DNA from: Pantoea alfalfae
GTDB lineage: Bacteria > Pseudomonadota > Gammaproteobacteria > Enterobacterales > Enterobacteriaceae
NCBI RefSeq assembly: GCF_019880205.1
Contig: NZ_CP082292.1
Location: 1,240,001-1,304,000, forward strand
Length of the DNA stretch: 64,000 nt
Direction: 5' to 3'
The notes beneath the pieces were generated by a model that worked only from the letters and a program-made list of their open reading frames with translations, ran no database searches and was not told the origin of the DNA. Position 1 is the first letter of the stretch. Every line of letters begins with the position of its first letter. The position numbers and the translations under genes were made by a program. This document shows positions 20,248 through 32,074 of the stretch, in pieces.

Positions 20248-21228
20248 TGTTACCGCCTTAACGGGCAGAATCCTTTTTGGCTGCCACTGAAATCGAACCA
20301 GCACAATGTACTCTCCTGCCGGTCACAAATGAAGGGTGCCGCCCCGTTTTGGCGGGTTCGACAACTTTTTAGACGGTGAGTAGCGTAAAAAAGATTTAAC
20401 AAGGCGTGAGATGGTTGATAAAACCAAAAATGATGTATATAGAAATATTTTAAACTATCTAAAGGGGTGCTGAGACAACATAAGGCTCTGGTATTGTGAA
20501 ATGAAATATGAACGTTATGTAAAGGACGCTTTTCTTTGCACCTGAAATATACACCCAGGTAAATAGTTAAAGGATATTTTATAAATGTTCACTTTGTGGA
20601 CAATTTTATGACGCGTGCAACGTCTACGCCTTAACACTGCTTAAGAGTTGCCTGTTTAAGGCCTTGTGATCGCCGGAAAATTACCAAATGACGAGGCGTT
20701 TCTGGCACGCATTTATCAGGATTGTGAGCAGTACTTAACACTTCTTCACTAAATTTCGGAACGCTGAAGGCTTAAAAAGTGATCAATAATGTGGCATAAG
20801 GGTCCGGAAATGCCTTTAGCACAAAATTTACAGCGCTTTTCACAAAATCATTTCCATTTTGAAGTCAAAAATGATTAAGTATAATTTATTATTTAATACA
20901 CATGGCCGCTTCGTCTTACTGGCCTGAAAAGTGCGATTTTTATCCCGCCCGATTATTTCTGGTGGGAATAAGACAACTACGCAGCTTCCTGCATTTGCGC
21001 ACCCCAGCGCCATCGGTTCAGAAGTTGTATCTGTCTTGAAAAGTACTATGGATTGAAAAGCGCTATGGCCCTTTCAGGGGAGTCAACAGTGCAGGATCCA
21101 CATAAATTTTTTTTGTGTCAGTCTTCACACAGGACTGTCATTAAGCACCATTACTGCTTATCACTTTGATAAGCTTGTAATAACACCAGGGTAGTAGTTC
21201 GTAAAAATCTTATAAGTGAAGAAAAAAC
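20248..21228. promoter_or_regulatory. Long gene-free region between alaA and lrhA
   Basis: This stretch of about 980 bp is AT-rich and has no convincing reading frame on either strand. Such a long regulatory region before lrhA is also found in E. coli. A perfect stem-loop, GCTTATCA-CTT-TGATAAGC (21156-21174), lies 55 bp before the lrhA start and probably falls in its leader or operator. No tRNA or known sRNA was recognised. Confidence 0.5.
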
Positions 21229-22152
21229 ATGACTAATGCAAATCGTCCGATACTTAATCTCGACCTCGATCTGCTGAGAACTTTCGTTGCCGTTGCGGAT
21301 TTGAATACCTTTGCAGCGGCCGCTGCAGCGGTCTGCAGAACGCAGTCAGCAGTCAGTCAGCAAATGCAGCGTCTGGAACAATTGGTAGGTAAAGAGCTGT
21401 TTGCCAGACATGGACGTAACAAGCTGTTAACAGAGCACGGTATCCAGCTTTTAGGCTATGCGAGAAAAATTCTTCGTTTTAACGACGAAGCCTGCACATC
21501 TCTGATGTACAGTAACATTCAGGGCGTGCTGACCATTGGTGCCTCTGATGATACCTCTGACACTATTCTGCCTTTCCTGTTAAACCGGGTAACCTCGGTT
21601 TATCCGAAACTGGCAATCGATGTGCGGGTTAAACGTAATCCATTTATGATGGAAATGCTCAATCAGGGTGAAGTGGACCTGGTCGTGACCACCTCCAGCC
21701 CGGGCAACTTTACCTATCAGGTCCTGCGTACCTCACCTACGTTGTGGTACTGCGCAGCGGATTATATTTTCCAGCGCGGCGAAGCCATTCCATTGGTGCT
21801 GCTGGATGAGCCAAGTCCTTACCGCGATATGGCAATTGATCATCTCAATGAAGCGGGTATCCCGTGGCGTATCTCTTATGTCGCTTCCACACTGGCTGCA
21901 GTACGTGCCGCGGTGAAAGCGGGGCTGGGCGTAACTGCGCGTCCGGTAGAGATGATGAGCCCGGAACTGCGCGTGATGGGTGCGGCGGAAGGGCTGCCGG
22001 TTCTGCCAGATACGCAATATCTGCTGTGCCGCAATCCTGACAGCGATAATGAGCTGGCGCTGGCAATCTTCAACGCCATGCAGTCCACCAATGATCCTTA
22101 TAACCTGAGCAACAATCCAGATGGTACATTGCTGCTGGATGACGAAGAGTAA
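21229..22152 (+). CDS. lrhA: LysR-family regulator LrhA
   Basis: LrhA (HexA/PecT group) controls flagella, motility and, in plant-associated relatives, exopolysaccharide and virulence factors. The 307-residue protein has a winged helix-turn-helix at about residues 15-75 ([17 protein letters not shown] ... [10 protein letters not shown]) and a periplasmic-binding-type effector domain after about residue 95. It includes the recognisable [14 protein letters not shown] and ends in an acidic tail (LLLDDEE). An AAG-rich segment with GAAGAAA precedes the ATG. It has its own terminator and is separated from nuoA. Confidence 0.94.
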   Translation: MTNANRPILNLDLDLLRTFVAVADLNTFAAAAAAVCRTQSAVSQQMQRLEQLVGKELFARHGRNKLLTEHGIQLLGYARKILRFNDEACTSLMYSNIQGVLTIGASDDTSDTILPFLLNRVTSVYPKLAIDVRVKRNPFMMEMLNQGEVDLVVTTSSPGNFTYQVLRTSPTLWYCAADYIFQRGEAIPLVLLDEPSPYRDMAIDHLNEAGIPWRISYVASTLAAVRAAVKAGLGVTARPVEMMSPELRVMGAAEGLPVLPDTQYLLCRNPDSDNELALAIFNAMQSTNDPYNLSNNPDGTLLLDDEE

Positions 22153-22212
22153 TTTCGCTAACGTGTTGTACTCAACACTGGCGTGATTGCCTTAACAAAC
22201 GTTTATACATAG

Positions 22213-22250
22213 GCCTCTCTTTTCCTGAACAGAATGAGAGGCTTTTTTAT
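22213..22250 (+). terminator. Rho-independent terminator after lrhA
   Basis: GCCTCTC (22213-22219) pairs with GAGAGGC (22236-22242), followed by six T (22243-22248). Confidence 0.8.
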
Positions 22251-22614
22251 TTCTGACACTCTTCAGACTTTTCCCACCTGCCACTCTGCCTGATGTAAAA
22301 CCCTCACTACATTTCACTCACTAACGAACTGAAACTTGCCAACCGACTAAATGAACCATTTTTTCCGGATTGCAGCTTGAGGTGAAGAAATTTAACGCAA
22401 AAAGGGCAGAACTGTGTTCTGGATCAAGAAAATACCCCTGATAAGGGGAAGGAAAACAGAGTCATACCTGTCAAAATATGTTTGTTAAATGCACGATCCA
22501 TGCATGTGAATACCCGCTACACTAAAATTAACCCTACAGACTGAAGCGATTTAGCTGGAAAGCGGGGCATCATTTGTTAATAATATGATGCAGGTGTGAA
22601 ATAATGTTTGGATA

Positions 22615-22636
22615 CTTTTGTCAAAGTTGACAAAAG
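22615..22636. promoter_or_regulatory. Perfect palindrome upstream of the nuo operon
   Basis: The arms CTTTTGTCAA and TTGACAAAAG are separated by AG, about 155 bp before nuoA in a 637-bp gene-free region. The symmetry suggests a dimeric regulator site. A wider pair, GTAAAAACC (22650-22658) and GGTTTTTAC (22703-22711), follows. E. coli nuo is controlled by ArcA, FNR, NarL and others, but this palindrome does not clearly match any of those sites. Confidence 0.5.
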
Positions 22637-22789
22637 GTTATAGAAAGGAGTAAAAACCCCATAAAATGGCTGCCTATTACCTGATAACAGCAACATTTAA
22701 AAGGTTTTTACCCTTCCCTTGAATCGATGTGGTCAGTTTGCTGCGGGAAACGCGTGCAGGATGCCAGCGCCACTTTTGATGAGTAAGCA

Positions 22790-23233
22790 ATGAGTATGTC
22801 AACTACCACCGAAATCATCGCTCAGCACTGGGCGTTTATCGTATTTATCGTTATTGCCTTTGGCCTGTGTGCTTTCATGCTGACCGGAGGATGGCTGCTT
22901 GGCGGCAGAGCGCGCGCCCGCTACAAAGACACGCCATTCGAATCGGGCATCGAATCCGTTGGTGATACCCATATCCGTCTCTCGGCGAAATTTTATCTGG
23001 TTGCGATGTTTTTCGTCATTTTCGACGTCGAAGCCCTCTTTTTATACGCATGGGCGACTTCAATCCGTGAAAGCGGTTGGATCGGCTTTGTGGAAGCCGC
23101 AATTTTCATTTTGGTGCTCCTGGCGGGTCTGGTCTATCTGGTACGCATTGGCGCACTGGACTGGGCGCCAGCTCGCCGTCGCGTGGTGGTGAAAACCACT
23201 ACGGTCAGCCACACCAATCCTCATAAGCAGTAA
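22790..23233 (+). CDS. nuoA: NADH-quinone oxidoreductase subunit A
   Basis: A small membrane-arm subunit of complex I near the quinone site. It has 147 residues and three hydrophobic segments (about 15-40, 65-88, 98-120). The conserved loop [20 protein letters not shown] and the following [15 protein letters not shown] are diagnostic. It is the first gene of the operon; the start [10 protein letters not shown] matches E. coli. A poorly conserved basic/polar C-terminal tail follows the third helix. Confidence 0.97.
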   Translation: MSMSTTTEIIAQHWAFIVFIVIAFGLCAFMLTGGWLLGGRARARYKDTPFESGIESVGDTHIRLSAKFYLVAMFFVIFDVEALFLYAWATSIRESGWIGFVEAAIFILVLLAGLVYLVRIGALDWAPARRRVVVKTTTVSHTNPHKQ

Positions 23234-23248
23234 AAGAGAGGCAATAAG

Positions 23249-23926
23249 ATGGACTATACGCTCACCCGCATAGACCCGAACGGTGGTGAGAACGACCGTT
23301 ATCCTCTGCAAAAGCAGGAAATCGTCAGCGATCCGCTGGAGCAGCACGTTCATCGCAGCGTTTATATGGGCAAACTCGAAAATGCCCTGCATGACATGGT
23401 GAACTGGGGACGTAAAAACTCCCTCTGGCCTTATAACTTTGGCCTGTCATGTTGTTACGTAGAGATGACAACATCGTTTACCGCGGTCCACGACGTGGCG
23501 CGTTTTGGTGCTGAAGTTATGCGTGCCTCGCCACGTCAGGCGGATTTCATGGTTATTGCCGGTACGCCATTTACTAAAATGGCTCCGGTTATTCAGCGTT
23601 TATACGATCAGATGCTGGAACCAAAATGGGTGATCTCCATGGGTGCCTGCGCCAACTCGGGCGGTATGTATGACATCTATTCGGTGGTGCAGGGCGTCGA
23701 TAAATTCCTGCCGGTCGATGTTTACATTCCTGGCTGCCCGCCACGTCCTGAAGCCTACATGCAGGCACTGCTGCTGCTGCAGGAATCGATCGGCAAAGAG
23801 CGCCGTCCGCTTTCATGGGTTGTCGGCGATCAAGGCGTTTACCGCGCCAATATGCCTTCAGAGCGTGAAAGAAAACGCGGCGAGCGCATCGCAGTCACAA
23901 ATCTGCGCAGCCCGGACGAAGTTTAA
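23249..23926 (+). CDS. nuoB: NADH-quinone oxidoreductase subunit B
   Basis: NuoB carries the terminal iron-sulfur cluster N2 that reduces ubiquinone. It has 225 residues. The cluster cysteines lie in [19 protein letters not shown] and [19 protein letters not shown] precedes the ATG. A 113-bp gap separates it from nuoC, longer than most gaps in the operon. Confidence 0.97.
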   Translation: MDYTLTRIDPNGGENDRYPLQKQEIVSDPLEQHVHRSVYMGKLENALHDMVNWGRKNSLWPYNFGLSCCYVEMTTSFTAVHDVARFGAEVMRASPRQADFMVIAGTPFTKMAPVIQRLYDQMLEPKWVISMGACANSGGMYDIYSVVQGVDKFLPVDVYIPGCPPRPEAYMQALLLLQESIGKERRPLSWVVGDQGVYRANMPSERERKRGERIAVTNLRSPDEV

Positions 23927-24039
23927 AACCGTATGGATGGAAAACAGCGCCTGCAGCAGAACATCACAATTTAATGCATGGCCCCATCCTGACGCCTTCA
24001 TTTGAGTGCCTGAGACCAGGCCGGAATGGTGAGTAACGT

Positions 24040-25839
24040 ATGACAGATTTGACCACGCATGATCTCGCTCAGCCTCTATGGCAAACCCGTGATCACCTTG
24101 ATGACCCGGTGATCGGCGAGTTGCGTAACCGTTTTGGGCCGGATGCCTTCACTGTTCAGCCAACCCGTACCGGTATCCCGGTGGTGTGGGTGAAGCGTGA
24201 ACAGATACTGGAAATTATCGAGTTCCTGCGTAAATTACCCAAGCCTTACGTCATGCTGTATGACCTGCATGGCGTGGATGAGCGTTTACGTACCCACCGT
24301 ACAGGCCTGCCTGCGGCGGATTTCTCCGTTTTCTACCACCTGCTGTCGATTGAACGCAACCGCGACATCATGCTCAAGGTGGCACTCTCAGAAAACGACA
24401 TGCATCTGCCGACCATTACCCGTCTTTTCCCGAATGCCAACTGGTATGAGCGTGAAACCTGGGAGATGTTTGGTATCACCTTTGATGGCCACCCGCATCT
24501 GACGCGCATCATGATGCCGTCAACCTGGGAAGGCCATCCGCTGCGTAAAGATTACCCGGCGCGTGCCACTGAATTCGATCCTTTCACGCTGACCAGGCAG
24601 AAAGAAGATTTAGAGATGGAGGCGCTGACCTTTAAGCCTGAAGACTGGGGTATGAAACGTAGTACCACTAACGAAGACTTCATGTTCCTGAACCTCGGGC
24701 CTAACCACCCGTCGGCGCACGGTGCGTTCCGCATCATTCTGCAGCTGGATGGTGAAGAGATTGTCGACTGCGTGCCTGACATCGGTTATCACCACCGTGG
24801 TGCTGAAAAGATGGGCGAGCGTCAGTCGTGGCACAGCTACATTCCTTACACTGACCGCATCGAGTACCTCGGCGGCTGCGTAAACGAGATGCCGTACGTA
24901 CTGGCGGTGGAAAAACTGGCCGGTATCGTGGTGCCCGATCGCGTTAACGTGATCCGCGTGATGCTCTCTGAGCTGTTCCGCATCAACAGCCACCTGCTTT
25001 ATATCTCCACCTTTATTCAGGACGTCGGGGCCATGACGCCGGTGTTCTTTGCCTTTACCGACCGTCAGAAAATCTATGACGTGGTTGAGGCGATTACCGG
25101 TTTCCGTATGCACCCGGCGTGGTTCCGTATCGGTGGCGTCGCGCATGACCTGCCGCGAGGCTGGGAACGTCTGCTGCGTGACTTCCTCGACTGGATGCCA
25201 AAGCGTCTTAAAGAGTATGACAAAGCGGCACTGCGCAACAGCGTACTTATTGGCCGCTCCAAAGGCGTTGCCGCTTACAACATGGAAGAGGCGCTGGCGT
25301 GGGGCACTACCGGTGCTGGTCTGCGTGCGACAGGTCTCGACTTTGACGTACGTAAATGGCGTCCATACTCCGGCTACGAAAACTTCGATTTTGAAATCCC
25401 GGTTGGCGACGGCGTCAGCGATGCTTACAGCCGCGTCATGCTGAAAATGGAAGAGATGTGGCAATCGCTGCGCATTCTTGAGCAGTGTCTCAACAACATG
25501 CCAGAGGGGCCGTTTAAAGCGGATCATCCGCTGACCACGCCGCCACCTAAAGAGCGCACGCTGCAGCACATTGAAACGCTGATCACACACTTCCTGCAGG
25601 TGTCGTGGGGGCCGGTTATGCCTGCCAATGAATCGTTCCAGATGATTGAAGCGACGAAAGGGATCAACAGCTACTACCTGACCAGCGATGGCAGCACCAT
25701 GAGCTACCGCACCCGCGTGCGTACGCCGAGCTTCCCGCATCTGCAGCAGATTCCTTCCGTAATCCGTGGCAGCCTGGTATCCGACCTGATCGTATATCTG
25801 GGTAGTATCGATTTTGTTATGTCAGACGTGGACCGCTAA
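24040..25839 (+). CDS. nuoC: NADH-quinone oxidoreductase fused subunit C/D
   Basis: This is the fused NuoCD protein of enterobacteria: the 30-kDa-like NuoC part (about residues 1-190, with [20 protein letters not shown]) is joined to the 49-kDa-like NuoD part. NuoD forms the quinone pocket with NuoB, seen in [15 protein letters not shown] (histidines near the quinone headgroup) and the C-terminal [16 protein letters not shown]. At 599 residues it has the expected fused length. It ends 2 bp before nuoE. Confidence 0.97.
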   Translation: MTDLTTHDLAQPLWQTRDHLDDPVIGELRNRFGPDAFTVQPTRTGIPVVWVKREQILEIIEFLRKLPKPYVMLYDLHGVDERLRTHRTGLPAADFSVFYHLLSIERNRDIMLKVALSENDMHLPTITRLFPNANWYERETWEMFGITFDGHPHLTRIMMPSTWEGHPLRKDYPARATEFDPFTLTRQKEDLEMEALTFKPEDWGMKRSTTNEDFMFLNLGPNHPSAHGAFRIILQLDGEEIVDCVPDIGYHHRGAEKMGERQSWHSYIPYTDRIEYLGGCVNEMPYVLAVEKLAGIVVPDRVNVIRVMLSELFRINSHLLYISTFIQDVGAMTPVFFAFTDRQKIYDVVEAITGFRMHPAWFRIGGVAHDLPRGWERLLRDFLDWMPKRLKEYDKAALRNSVLIGRSKGVAAYNMEEALAWGTTGAGLRATGLDFDVRKWRPYSGYENFDFEIPVGDGVSDAYSRVMLKMEEMWQSLRILEQCLNNMPEGPFKADHPLTTPPPKERTLQHIETLITHFLQVSWGPVMPANESFQMIEATKGINSYYLTSDGSTMSYRTRVRTPSFPHLQQIPSVIRGSLVSDLIVYLGSIDFVMSDVDR

Positions 25840-25841
25840 TT

Positions 25842-26357
25842 ATGCACGATCAACACATTGCCATTAAAACGATCGACCCTAACGAGGTCTTCGTGCTGAG
25901 CGCGGAAGAGCATCACGCTATTGAGCACGAAAAACACCATTACGAAGACGCGCGTGCAGCCTCAATTGAAGCGCTGAAGATCGTGCAGAAACAGCGCGGC
26001 TGGGTGCCGGACGGTGCAATCAACGCGATTGCCGAAGTCCTGGGTATCCCGGCAAGTGATGTTGAAGGTGTGGCGACATTTTATAGCCAGATTTTCCGTC
26101 AGCCGGTGGGTCGTCATGTGATCCGTTACTGTGACAGCGTGGTCTGTCATATCACTGGTTATCAGGGCATCCAGTCAGCACTGGAACAGCAACTGAATAT
26201 CAAACCGGGTCAGACCACGGCTGATGGCCGCTTTACGCTGCTGCCAACCTGCTGTCTGGGCAACTGCGACAAGGGCCCAACGATGATGGTGGATGAAGAC
26301 ACGCATGTGCATCTGACGCCGGAAGGCATCCCTGGTTTACTGGAGCAGTATCAATGA
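25842..26357 (+). CDS. nuoE: NADH-quinone oxidoreductase subunit E
   Basis: A peripheral-arm subunit with the [2Fe-2S] cluster N1a, next to the FMN subunit. It has 171 residues. The cluster cysteines are in [10 protein letters not shown] and [14 protein letters not shown]. Residues 1-20 differ most from E. coli. Its stop overlaps the nuoF start by 4 bp (ATGA). Confidence 0.97.
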   Translation: MHDQHIAIKTIDPNEVFVLSAEEHHAIEHEKHHYEDARAASIEALKIVQKQRGWVPDGAINAIAEVLGIPASDVEGVATFYSQIFRQPVGRHVIRYCDSVVCHITGYQGIQSALEQQLNIKPGQTTADGRFTLLPTCCLGNCDKGPTMMVDEDTHVHLTPEGIPGLLEQYQ

Positions 26358-27700
26358 CAATTAAACAGATCATTCGTACTGCTGAAACCCATCCGCTGAC
26401 CTGGCGGATGCGTGACGACAAGCAACCTGTCTGGCTTGATGAATACCGCAGCAAAAACGGCTATGCCGGTGCGGAAAAAGCGCTGAAAAGCATGTCGCAG
26501 GATGAAATCGTCGCAGCAGTGAAAGATTCCGGCCTGAAAGGGCGCGGCGGTGCAGGCTTCTCTACCGGTCTGAAGTGGAGCCTGATGCCGAAAGATGAGT
26601 CGATGAACATCCGCTACCTGCTGTGTAACGCTGATGAGATGGAGCCGGGCACCTATAAAGACCGCCTGCTGATGGAGCAGATGCCTCACCAGCTGGTGGA
26701 AGGAATGCTGATCAGCGCCTTTGCGCTGAAGGCTTACCGTGGCTATATCTTCTTACGTGGCGAATACATTGAAGCCGCGGTGCATCTGCGTCGTGCGATT
26801 GCTGAAGCGACGGAAGCGGGCTATATCGGTAAAAATATTCTGGGTACCGGCTTCGACTTTGAGCTGATTGTTCACACCGGCGCAGGTCGTTATATCTGCG
26901 GCGAAGAGACGGCACTGATTAACTCACTGGAAGGCCGTCGTGCTAACCCGCGTTCCAAGCCGCCATTTCCGGCGAGTGCGGGCGCGTGGGGCAAACCGAC
27001 CTGCGTGAACAACGTGGAAACCCTCTCCAACGTCCCGGCGATTCTGGCCAATGGCGTCGAGTGGTACAAAAACATCTCTAAAAGCGAAGATGCCGGTACC
27101 AAAATGATGGGCTTCTCCGGACGGGTGAAAAATCCTGGCGTCTGGGAGCTGCCATTCGGTATCACCGCGCGTGAAATTCTTGAAGATTATGCGGGTGGCA
27201 TGCGTGACGGGCTGAAGTTCAAAGCCTGGCAGCCTGGCGGCGCAGGAACCGACTTCCTGACCGACCAGCACCTGGATCTGCCGATGGAATTTGCCAGCAT
27301 TGGTAAAGCGGGCAGCCGTCTGGGCACCGCACTGGCGATGGCGGTCGATCACGAAATCAATATGGTTTCGCTGGTGCGTAACCTGGAAGAGTTCTTTGCC
27401 CGTGAGTCGTGTGGCTGGTGTACGCCGTGTCGCGATGGCCTGCCGTGGAGCGTGAAAATTTTGCGTGCGCTGGAGCAGAAACAGGGTCAGCCAGGGGATA
27501 TCGAAACCTTACTGCAACTCTGCCGTCAGCTTGGCCCGGGTAAAACCTTCTGCGCGCATGCGCCGGGTGCGGTTGAGCCGCTACAGAGTGCGATTAAATA
27601 TTTCCGTGAAGAGTTTGAAGCTGGCATGGCACCGCAGGTGTTTGGCAATACCCGCGCTATTGGTGGGATCCAGCCAAATCTGCTGAAAGCGCGCTGGTAA
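26354..27700 (+). CDS. nuoF: NADH-quinone oxidoreductase subunit F
   Basis: NuoF binds NADH and FMN and the [4Fe-4S] cluster N3, and is the electron entry point of complex I. It has 448 residues. The FMN/NADH loop [17 protein letters not shown] and the cluster motif [12 protein letters not shown] are intact, with a further ligand in the [10 protein letters not shown] region. The start overlaps nuoE. The following 112-bp gap to nuoG holds two hairpins. Confidence 0.97.
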   Translation: MTIKQIIRTAETHPLTWRMRDDKQPVWLDEYRSKNGYAGAEKALKSMSQDEIVAAVKDSGLKGRGGAGFSTGLKWSLMPKDESMNIRYLLCNADEMEPGTYKDRLLMEQMPHQLVEGMLISAFALKAYRGYIFLRGEYIEAAVHLRRAIAEATEAGYIGKNILGTGFDFELIVHTGAGRYICGEETALINSLEGRRANPRSKPPFPASAGAWGKPTCVNNVETLSNVPAILANGVEWYKNISKSEDAGTKMMGFSGRVKNPGVWELPFGITAREILEDYAGGMRDGLKFKAWQPGGAGTDFLTDQHLDLPMEFASIGKAGSRLGTALAMAVDHEINMVSLVRNLEEFFARESCGWCTPCRDGLPWSVKILRALEQKQGQPGDIETLLQLCRQLGPGKTFCAHAPGAVEPLQSAIKYFREEFEAGMAPQVFGNTRAIGGIQPNLLKARW

Positions 27701-27735
27701 TTCACCGCATCACACGGAACAGGCCTGGTGCCGCC

Positions 27736-27793
27736 GCCCCGACAATGTCGTGCGTCGGGGCAAGAATATGATTAACGCTCGTCTCTGACGAGC
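27736..27793 (+). other. Two stem-loops in the nuoF-nuoG gap
   Basis: Stem 1 is GCCCCGAC (27736-27743) with GTCGGGGC (27754-27761). Stem 2 is GCTCGTC (27777-27783) with GACGAGC (27787-27793). No T-run follows, so mRNA stabilisation or processing is more likely than termination. Both are perfect as read. Confidence 0.45.
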
Positions 27794-27812
27794 CTTACGG
27801 AAGCATGTCACT

Positions 27813-30536
27813 ATGGCTACAATTCATGTAGACGGTAAAGAGTATGATGTGAACGGAGCGGACAACCTGCTACAGGCGTGTCTCTCTCTGGGCCTTGATA
27901 TTCCTTACTTTTGCTGGCATCCGGCGCTGGGAAGCGTTGGGGCCTGCCGCCAGTGTGCGGTAAAGCAATTCCAGAATGCCGAAGATACCCGCGGCCGTCT
28001 TGTCATGTCCTGCATGACGCCGGCCTCTGACGGCACATTCATCTCCATCGATGATGGCGAAGCGAAAGAGTTCCGCGAAAGCGTGGTGGAGTGGCTGATG
28101 ACCAACCACCCGCACGACTGCCCGGTGTGTGAAGAGGGCGGTAACTGTCACCTGCAGGATATGACAGTGATGACCGGCCACAGCTTCCGTCGCTATCGCT
28201 TCACTAAGCGTACTCACCGTAATCAGGATCTCGGCCCGTTCATCTCTCATGAGATGAACCGCTGTATCGCCTGTTACCGCTGCGTGCGCTACTACAAAGA
28301 TTATGCCGATGGCAAAGATCTGGGTGTCTACGGCGCGCACGACAACGTCTACTTCGGTCGCCCGGAAGATGGCACGCTGGAGAGCGAATTCTCCGGCAAC
28401 CTGGTTGAAATTTGCCCGACCGGCGTCTTCACCGATAAAACGCACTCCGAACGCTATAACCGTAAATGGGATATGCAGTTTGCACCGAGCATCTGTCAGC
28501 AGTGCAGCGTCGGCTGTAACACCAGCCCGGGTGAGCGTTATGGTGAGTTACGCCGTATTGAAAACCGCTATAACGGTACCGTAAACCACTACTTCCTGTG
28601 TGACCGTGGCCGCTTTGGCTATGGCTACGTGAACCGCAAAGATCGCCCACGTCAGCCGATGCTGCTGCGCGGCAACGACTGGGTCACGCTGAACGCAGAG
28701 CAGGCGGTCAACGCCGGAGCAGATTTGCTGCGTCAGGCGAAGAAAGTGATCGGTATTGGCTCGCCGCGCGCCAGCATTGAAAGTAACTTCGCCCTTCGTG
28801 AACTGGTGGGTGCAGAGAACTTCTCAACCGGCATGCCAGCGGATGAGCAGGCCCGTCTTGAACTCATGCTGAAAGTCCTGCGCGAGGGCGGAATCTATAC
28901 GCCATCGCTGCGTGAAATTGAAAGCTACGATGCGGTGCTGGTACTGGGTGAAGACCTGACACAGGTGGGTGCTCGTGTGGCACTCTCTGTGCGCCAGGCA
29001 GTAAAAGGCAAAGCGCGTGATATGGCCGCTGCGCAGAAAGTCGCAGACTGGCAGATCGCCGCCATCATGAACATCGGTCAGAACGCGAAACATCCGCTGT
29101 TTGTTACCCACGTTGATGAAACCCGTCTGGATGATATCGCGGCATGGAGCTATCGTGCACCGGTTGAAGATCAGGCGCGCCTCGGCTTCGCTATCGCCAG
29201 TGCGCTGGATGAATCTGCGCCTGCAGTCACCGATTTCGACAGCAAACTCAGCGGGAAAATGGATGTTGTCGTTCAGGCGCTGGCCGGCGCGAAAAAGCCA
29301 TTAATTATCTCCGGAACTCACTCAGGCAGCAGCGCAGTCATTGAAGCCGCTGCTAACGTGGCGAAAGCCCTCAAGGCACGTGGTGCAGATGTCGGCATTA
29401 CCCTGCTGGCGGGTCACGCGAACAGCATCGGGCTGGGCATGATTGGCGGCAATCCGCTGGAGCAGGCGCTGGAGCAGCTGAGCAACGGTGAAGCTGATGC
29501 CCTGGTAGTGCTGGAAAATGACCTTTATCGCCATGCGCCGAAAGCGCTGGTGGATGCGGCGCTGGCTCAGACCACTAACGTGATTGTGGTGGATCATCAG
29601 CGTACCCCAACGCTGGAGAAAGCGGGTCTGGTGCTCTCAACCGCCAGCTTCGCCGAAAGCGACGGTACCTCAATTAACCATGAAGGCCGCGCTCAGCGTT
29701 TCTTCCAGGTTTATGATCCTGCTTATTACGACAACAACATTGTGATGCTGGAGAGCTGGCGCTGGCTGCATTCACTGCACAGCACGCTGGAAAGCCGTCA
29801 TGTGGACTGGACGCAGCTCGATCACGTGATCGATGCGGTAGTCACCCGTCTGCCACAGCTCGCGGGTATTAAAGAAGCCGCACCTGACGCCAGCTTCCGC
29901 ATTCGCGGACAGAAACTGTCGCGTTCACCGCACCGTGCCAGTGGCCGTACCGCGGCGCGCGCGAATATCAGCGTGCACGAACCGCGTCAGCCGCAGGATC
30001 AGGACACGATGTTCGCCTTCTCAATGGAAGGGAACAATCAGCCAGGCGCACCGCGTTCACAGATTCCGTTTGCCTGGGCACCAGGCTGGAACTCACCACA
30101 GGCGTGGAACAAATTCCAGGCGGAAGTGGGCGGCAAACTGCGTCATGGCGATCCGGGCGTGCGCCTGTTTGAAGCCAGCTCGAGTGAGTTGCCGTGGTTT
30201 ACGACCGTACCAAAAGCCTTTGTCAGTGATGCACAGTGGCGCGTGGCGCCTCTTCACCGGTTGTTCGGCAGCGAAGAGATGTCACAGCGTTCACCGATCT
30301 TCCAGCAGCGTATGGCTGAGCCTGCGCTGGTGATAAACCCGGAGGATGCGGCGAAGCTGGGCGTCAACAATGGTGCGGCGGTGGAGTTCAGCTGTGCCGG
30401 AGAGACAGTGCGTCTGCCGGTCCGTTTCTCGGCGTCACTGCAGGCGGGACAGATTGGTCTGCCGCTGGGAATGCCGGGCGTTCCACCATTCCTGGCGAAC
30501 GGTAAAATCGACACTCTGCAGGAGGCAGCGCAATGA
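27813..30536 (+). CDS. nuoG: NADH-quinone oxidoreductase subunit G
   Basis: The largest peripheral-arm subunit, carrying several iron-sulfur clusters in an N-terminal ferredoxin-like part. Its C-terminal part has the molybdopterin oxidoreductase fold but no cofactor. It has 907 residues, as in E. coli. Cluster ligands are visible in [46 protein letters not shown] and ICQQCSVGC, the last belonging to the extra cluster N7. It overlaps nuoH by 4 bp. Confidence 0.97.
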   Translation: MATIHVDGKEYDVNGADNLLQACLSLGLDIPYFCWHPALGSVGACRQCAVKQFQNAEDTRGRLVMSCMTPASDGTFISIDDGEAKEFRESVVEWLMTNHPHDCPVCEEGGNCHLQDMTVMTGHSFRRYRFTKRTHRNQDLGPFISHEMNRCIACYRCVRYYKDYADGKDLGVYGAHDNVYFGRPEDGTLESEFSGNLVEICPTGVFTDKTHSERYNRKWDMQFAPSICQQCSVGCNTSPGERYGELRRIENRYNGTVNHYFLCDRGRFGYGYVNRKDRPRQPMLLRGNDWVTLNAEQAVNAGADLLRQAKKVIGIGSPRASIESNFALRELVGAENFSTGMPADEQARLELMLKVLREGGIYTPSLREIESYDAVLVLGEDLTQVGARVALSVRQAVKGKARDMAAAQKVADWQIAAIMNIGQNAKHPLFVTHVDETRLDDIAAWSYRAPVEDQARLGFAIASALDESAPAVTDFDSKLSGKMDVVVQALAGAKKPLIISGTHSGSSAVIEAAANVAKALKARGADVGITLLAGHANSIGLGMIGGNPLEQALEQLSNGEADALVVLENDLYRHAPKALVDAALAQTTNVIVVDHQRTPTLEKAGLVLSTASFAESDGTSINHEGRAQRFFQVYDPAYYDNNIVMLESWRWLHSLHSTLESRHVDWTQLDHVIDAVVTRLPQLAGIKEAAPDASFRIRGQKLSRSPHRASGRTAARANISVHEPRQPQDQDTMFAFSMEGNNQPGAPRSQIPFAWAPGWNSPQAWNKFQAEVGGKLRHGDPGVRLFEASSSELPWFTTVPKAFVSDAQWRVAPLHRLFGSEEMSQRSPIFQQRMAEPALVINPEDAAKLGVNNGAAVEFSCAGETVRLPVRFSASLQAGQIGLPLGMPGVPPFLANGKIDTLQEAAQ

Positions 30537-31510
30537 GCTGGTTAACACCGGACGTGATCGACATTCTGCTGGCCATTGTTAAAGCCATCGTGATTCTGCT
30601 GGTGGTGGTGGCCTGCGGCGCGTTCATGAGCTTCGCTGAGCGTCGTCTGCTCGGCCTGTTCCAGAACCGTTATGGGCCAAACCGCGTAGGCTGGGGCGGT
30701 TCGCTCCAGCTGGTGGCGGACATGATCAAAATGTTCTTCAAAGAGGACTGGGTTCCGCCGTTTACCGACCGCTTTATCTTTACCCTTGCGCCGGTTATCG
30801 CCTTTGTTTCACTGCTACTGGCCTTTGCTATCGTGCCGGTTTCGCCAACCTGGATGGTAACAGACCTGAATATCGGTCTGCTGTTCTTCCTGATGATGGC
30901 GGGCCTTGCGGTCTACGCAGTGCTGTTTGCCGGCTGGTCGAGTAATAACAAATACTCGCTGCTGGGTGCGATGCGCGCCTCGGCACAGACCCTGAGCTAT
31001 GAAGTGTTCCTGGGGCTGTCGCTGATGGGTGTGGTAGCGCAGGCGGGCTCGTTCAATATGAACGATATCGTCAACAGCCAGACGCATCTGTGGAACATCA
31101 TTCCGCAGTTCTTCGGCTTCGTGACCTTCTGTATTGCGGGCGTGGCGGTGTGTCACCGTCATCCGTTTGACCAGCCAGAAGCGGAGCAGGAACTGGCGGA
31201 CGGCTACCACATTGAATATGCCGGTATGAAGTTCGGTCTGTTCTTTGTTGGCGAATATGTGGCGATTACCACCGTTTCAGCGCTGATCGTAACGCTGTTC
31301 TTTGGTGGCTGGCACGGCCCATTCCTGCCGCCGTTCATCTGGTTCGCCCTGAAAACGGCGTTCTTTATGATGATGTTCATCCTGATTCGTGCTGCGCTTC
31401 CGCGTCCGCGCTACGACCAGGTGCTGTCATTCGGCTGGAAAGTGTGTCTGCCGTTGACGCTGTTGAACCTGCTGGCGACTGCCGCAGTGATTCTCTACAC
31501 AGCGCCGTAA
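30533..31510 (+). CDS. nuoH: NADH-quinone oxidoreductase subunit H
   Basis: The membrane subunit that joins the quinone chamber to the proton-pumping arm. It has 325 residues and eight or so hydrophobic segments. The conserved [21 protein letters not shown] loop (around residues 36-56, lightly paraphrased) and the cytoplasmic loop [19 protein letters not shown] are typical. It overlaps nuoG and lies 11 bp before nuoI. Confidence 0.96.
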   Translation: MSWLTPDVIDILLAIVKAIVILLVVVACGAFMSFAERRLLGLFQNRYGPNRVGWGGSLQLVADMIKMFFKEDWVPPFTDRFIFTLAPVIAFVSLLLAFAIVPVSPTWMVTDLNIGLLFFLMMAGLAVYAVLFAGWSSNNKYSLLGAMRASAQTLSYEVFLGLSLMGVVAQAGSFNMNDIVNSQTHLWNIIPQFFGFVTFCIAGVAVCHRHPFDQPEAEQELADGYHIEYAGMKFGLFFVGEYVAITTVSALIVTLFFGGWHGPFLPPFIWFALKTAFFMMMFILIRAALPRPRYDQVLSFGWKVCLPLTLLNLLATAAVILYTAP

Positions 31511-31521
31511 GGGGTTAACAA

Positions 31522-32064
31522 ATGACTTTGAAAGATATTGTCGTAGGCTTTGGCACGACAGTTCGCAGTATCTGGCTGATCGGGCTGCACGCCTTCGCCA
31601 AACGTGAAACTCAGATGTATCCGGAAGAGCCGGTTTATCTGCCACCACGCTATCGTGGCCGTATCGTGTTAACCCGCGATCCGGATGGTCAGGAGCGTTG
31701 CGTCGCCTGTAACCTGTGTGCGGTTGCCTGTCCGGTTGGCTGTATCTCGCTGCAGAAAGCAGAAACCAAAGATGGCCGCTGGTACCCGGAGTTCTTCCGA
31801 ATCAACTTCTCACGCTGCATCTTCTGCGGCATGTGTGAAGAAGCCTGTCCGACCACGGCGATTCAGCTGACTCCCGATTTCGAACTGGGTGAGTTTAAGC
31901 GTCAGGATCTGGTGTATGAGAAGGACGATCTGCTGATTTCGGGGCCGGGTAAATATCCGGAGTACAACTTCTACCGCATGGCAGGTATGGCGATTGACGG
32001 TAAAGATAAGGGCGAAGCAGAAAACGAAGCGAAGCCTATCGACGTCAAAGGCTTATTACCTTAA
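31522..32064 (+). CDS. nuoI: NADH-quinone oxidoreductase subunit I
   Basis: A ferredoxin-like subunit with two [4Fe-4S] clusters (N6a, N6b), relaying electrons towards NuoB. It has 180 residues. Two classical cysteine motifs are present: [15 protein letters not shown] and [15 protein letters not shown]. An amphipathic N-terminus ([16 protein letters not shown]) anchors it at the membrane. It is followed 10 bp later by nuoJ with a good AAGGAG site. Confidence 0.97.
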   Translation: MTLKDIVVGFGTTVRSIWLIGLHAFAKRETQMYPEEPVYLPPRYRGRIVLTRDPDGQERCVACNLCAVACPVGCISLQKAETKDGRWYPEFFRINFSRCIFCGMCEEACPTTAIQLTPDFELGEFKRQDLVYEKDDLLISGPGKYPEYNFYRMAGMAIDGKDKGEAENEAKPIDVKGLLP

Positions 32065-32074
32065 GGAGCAAGGC

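Noticed and set aside
24610..25740. Long minus-strand frame of 376 codons within nuoCD
   Set aside because: It is a shadow of the codon bias of nuoC. The sense frame has unmistakable complex I motifs.
31994..32074. Longer N-terminus for NuoJ
   Set aside because: The extension lies inside nuoI in another frame, while ATG 32075 has a strong ribosome site and aligns with E. coli NuoJ.
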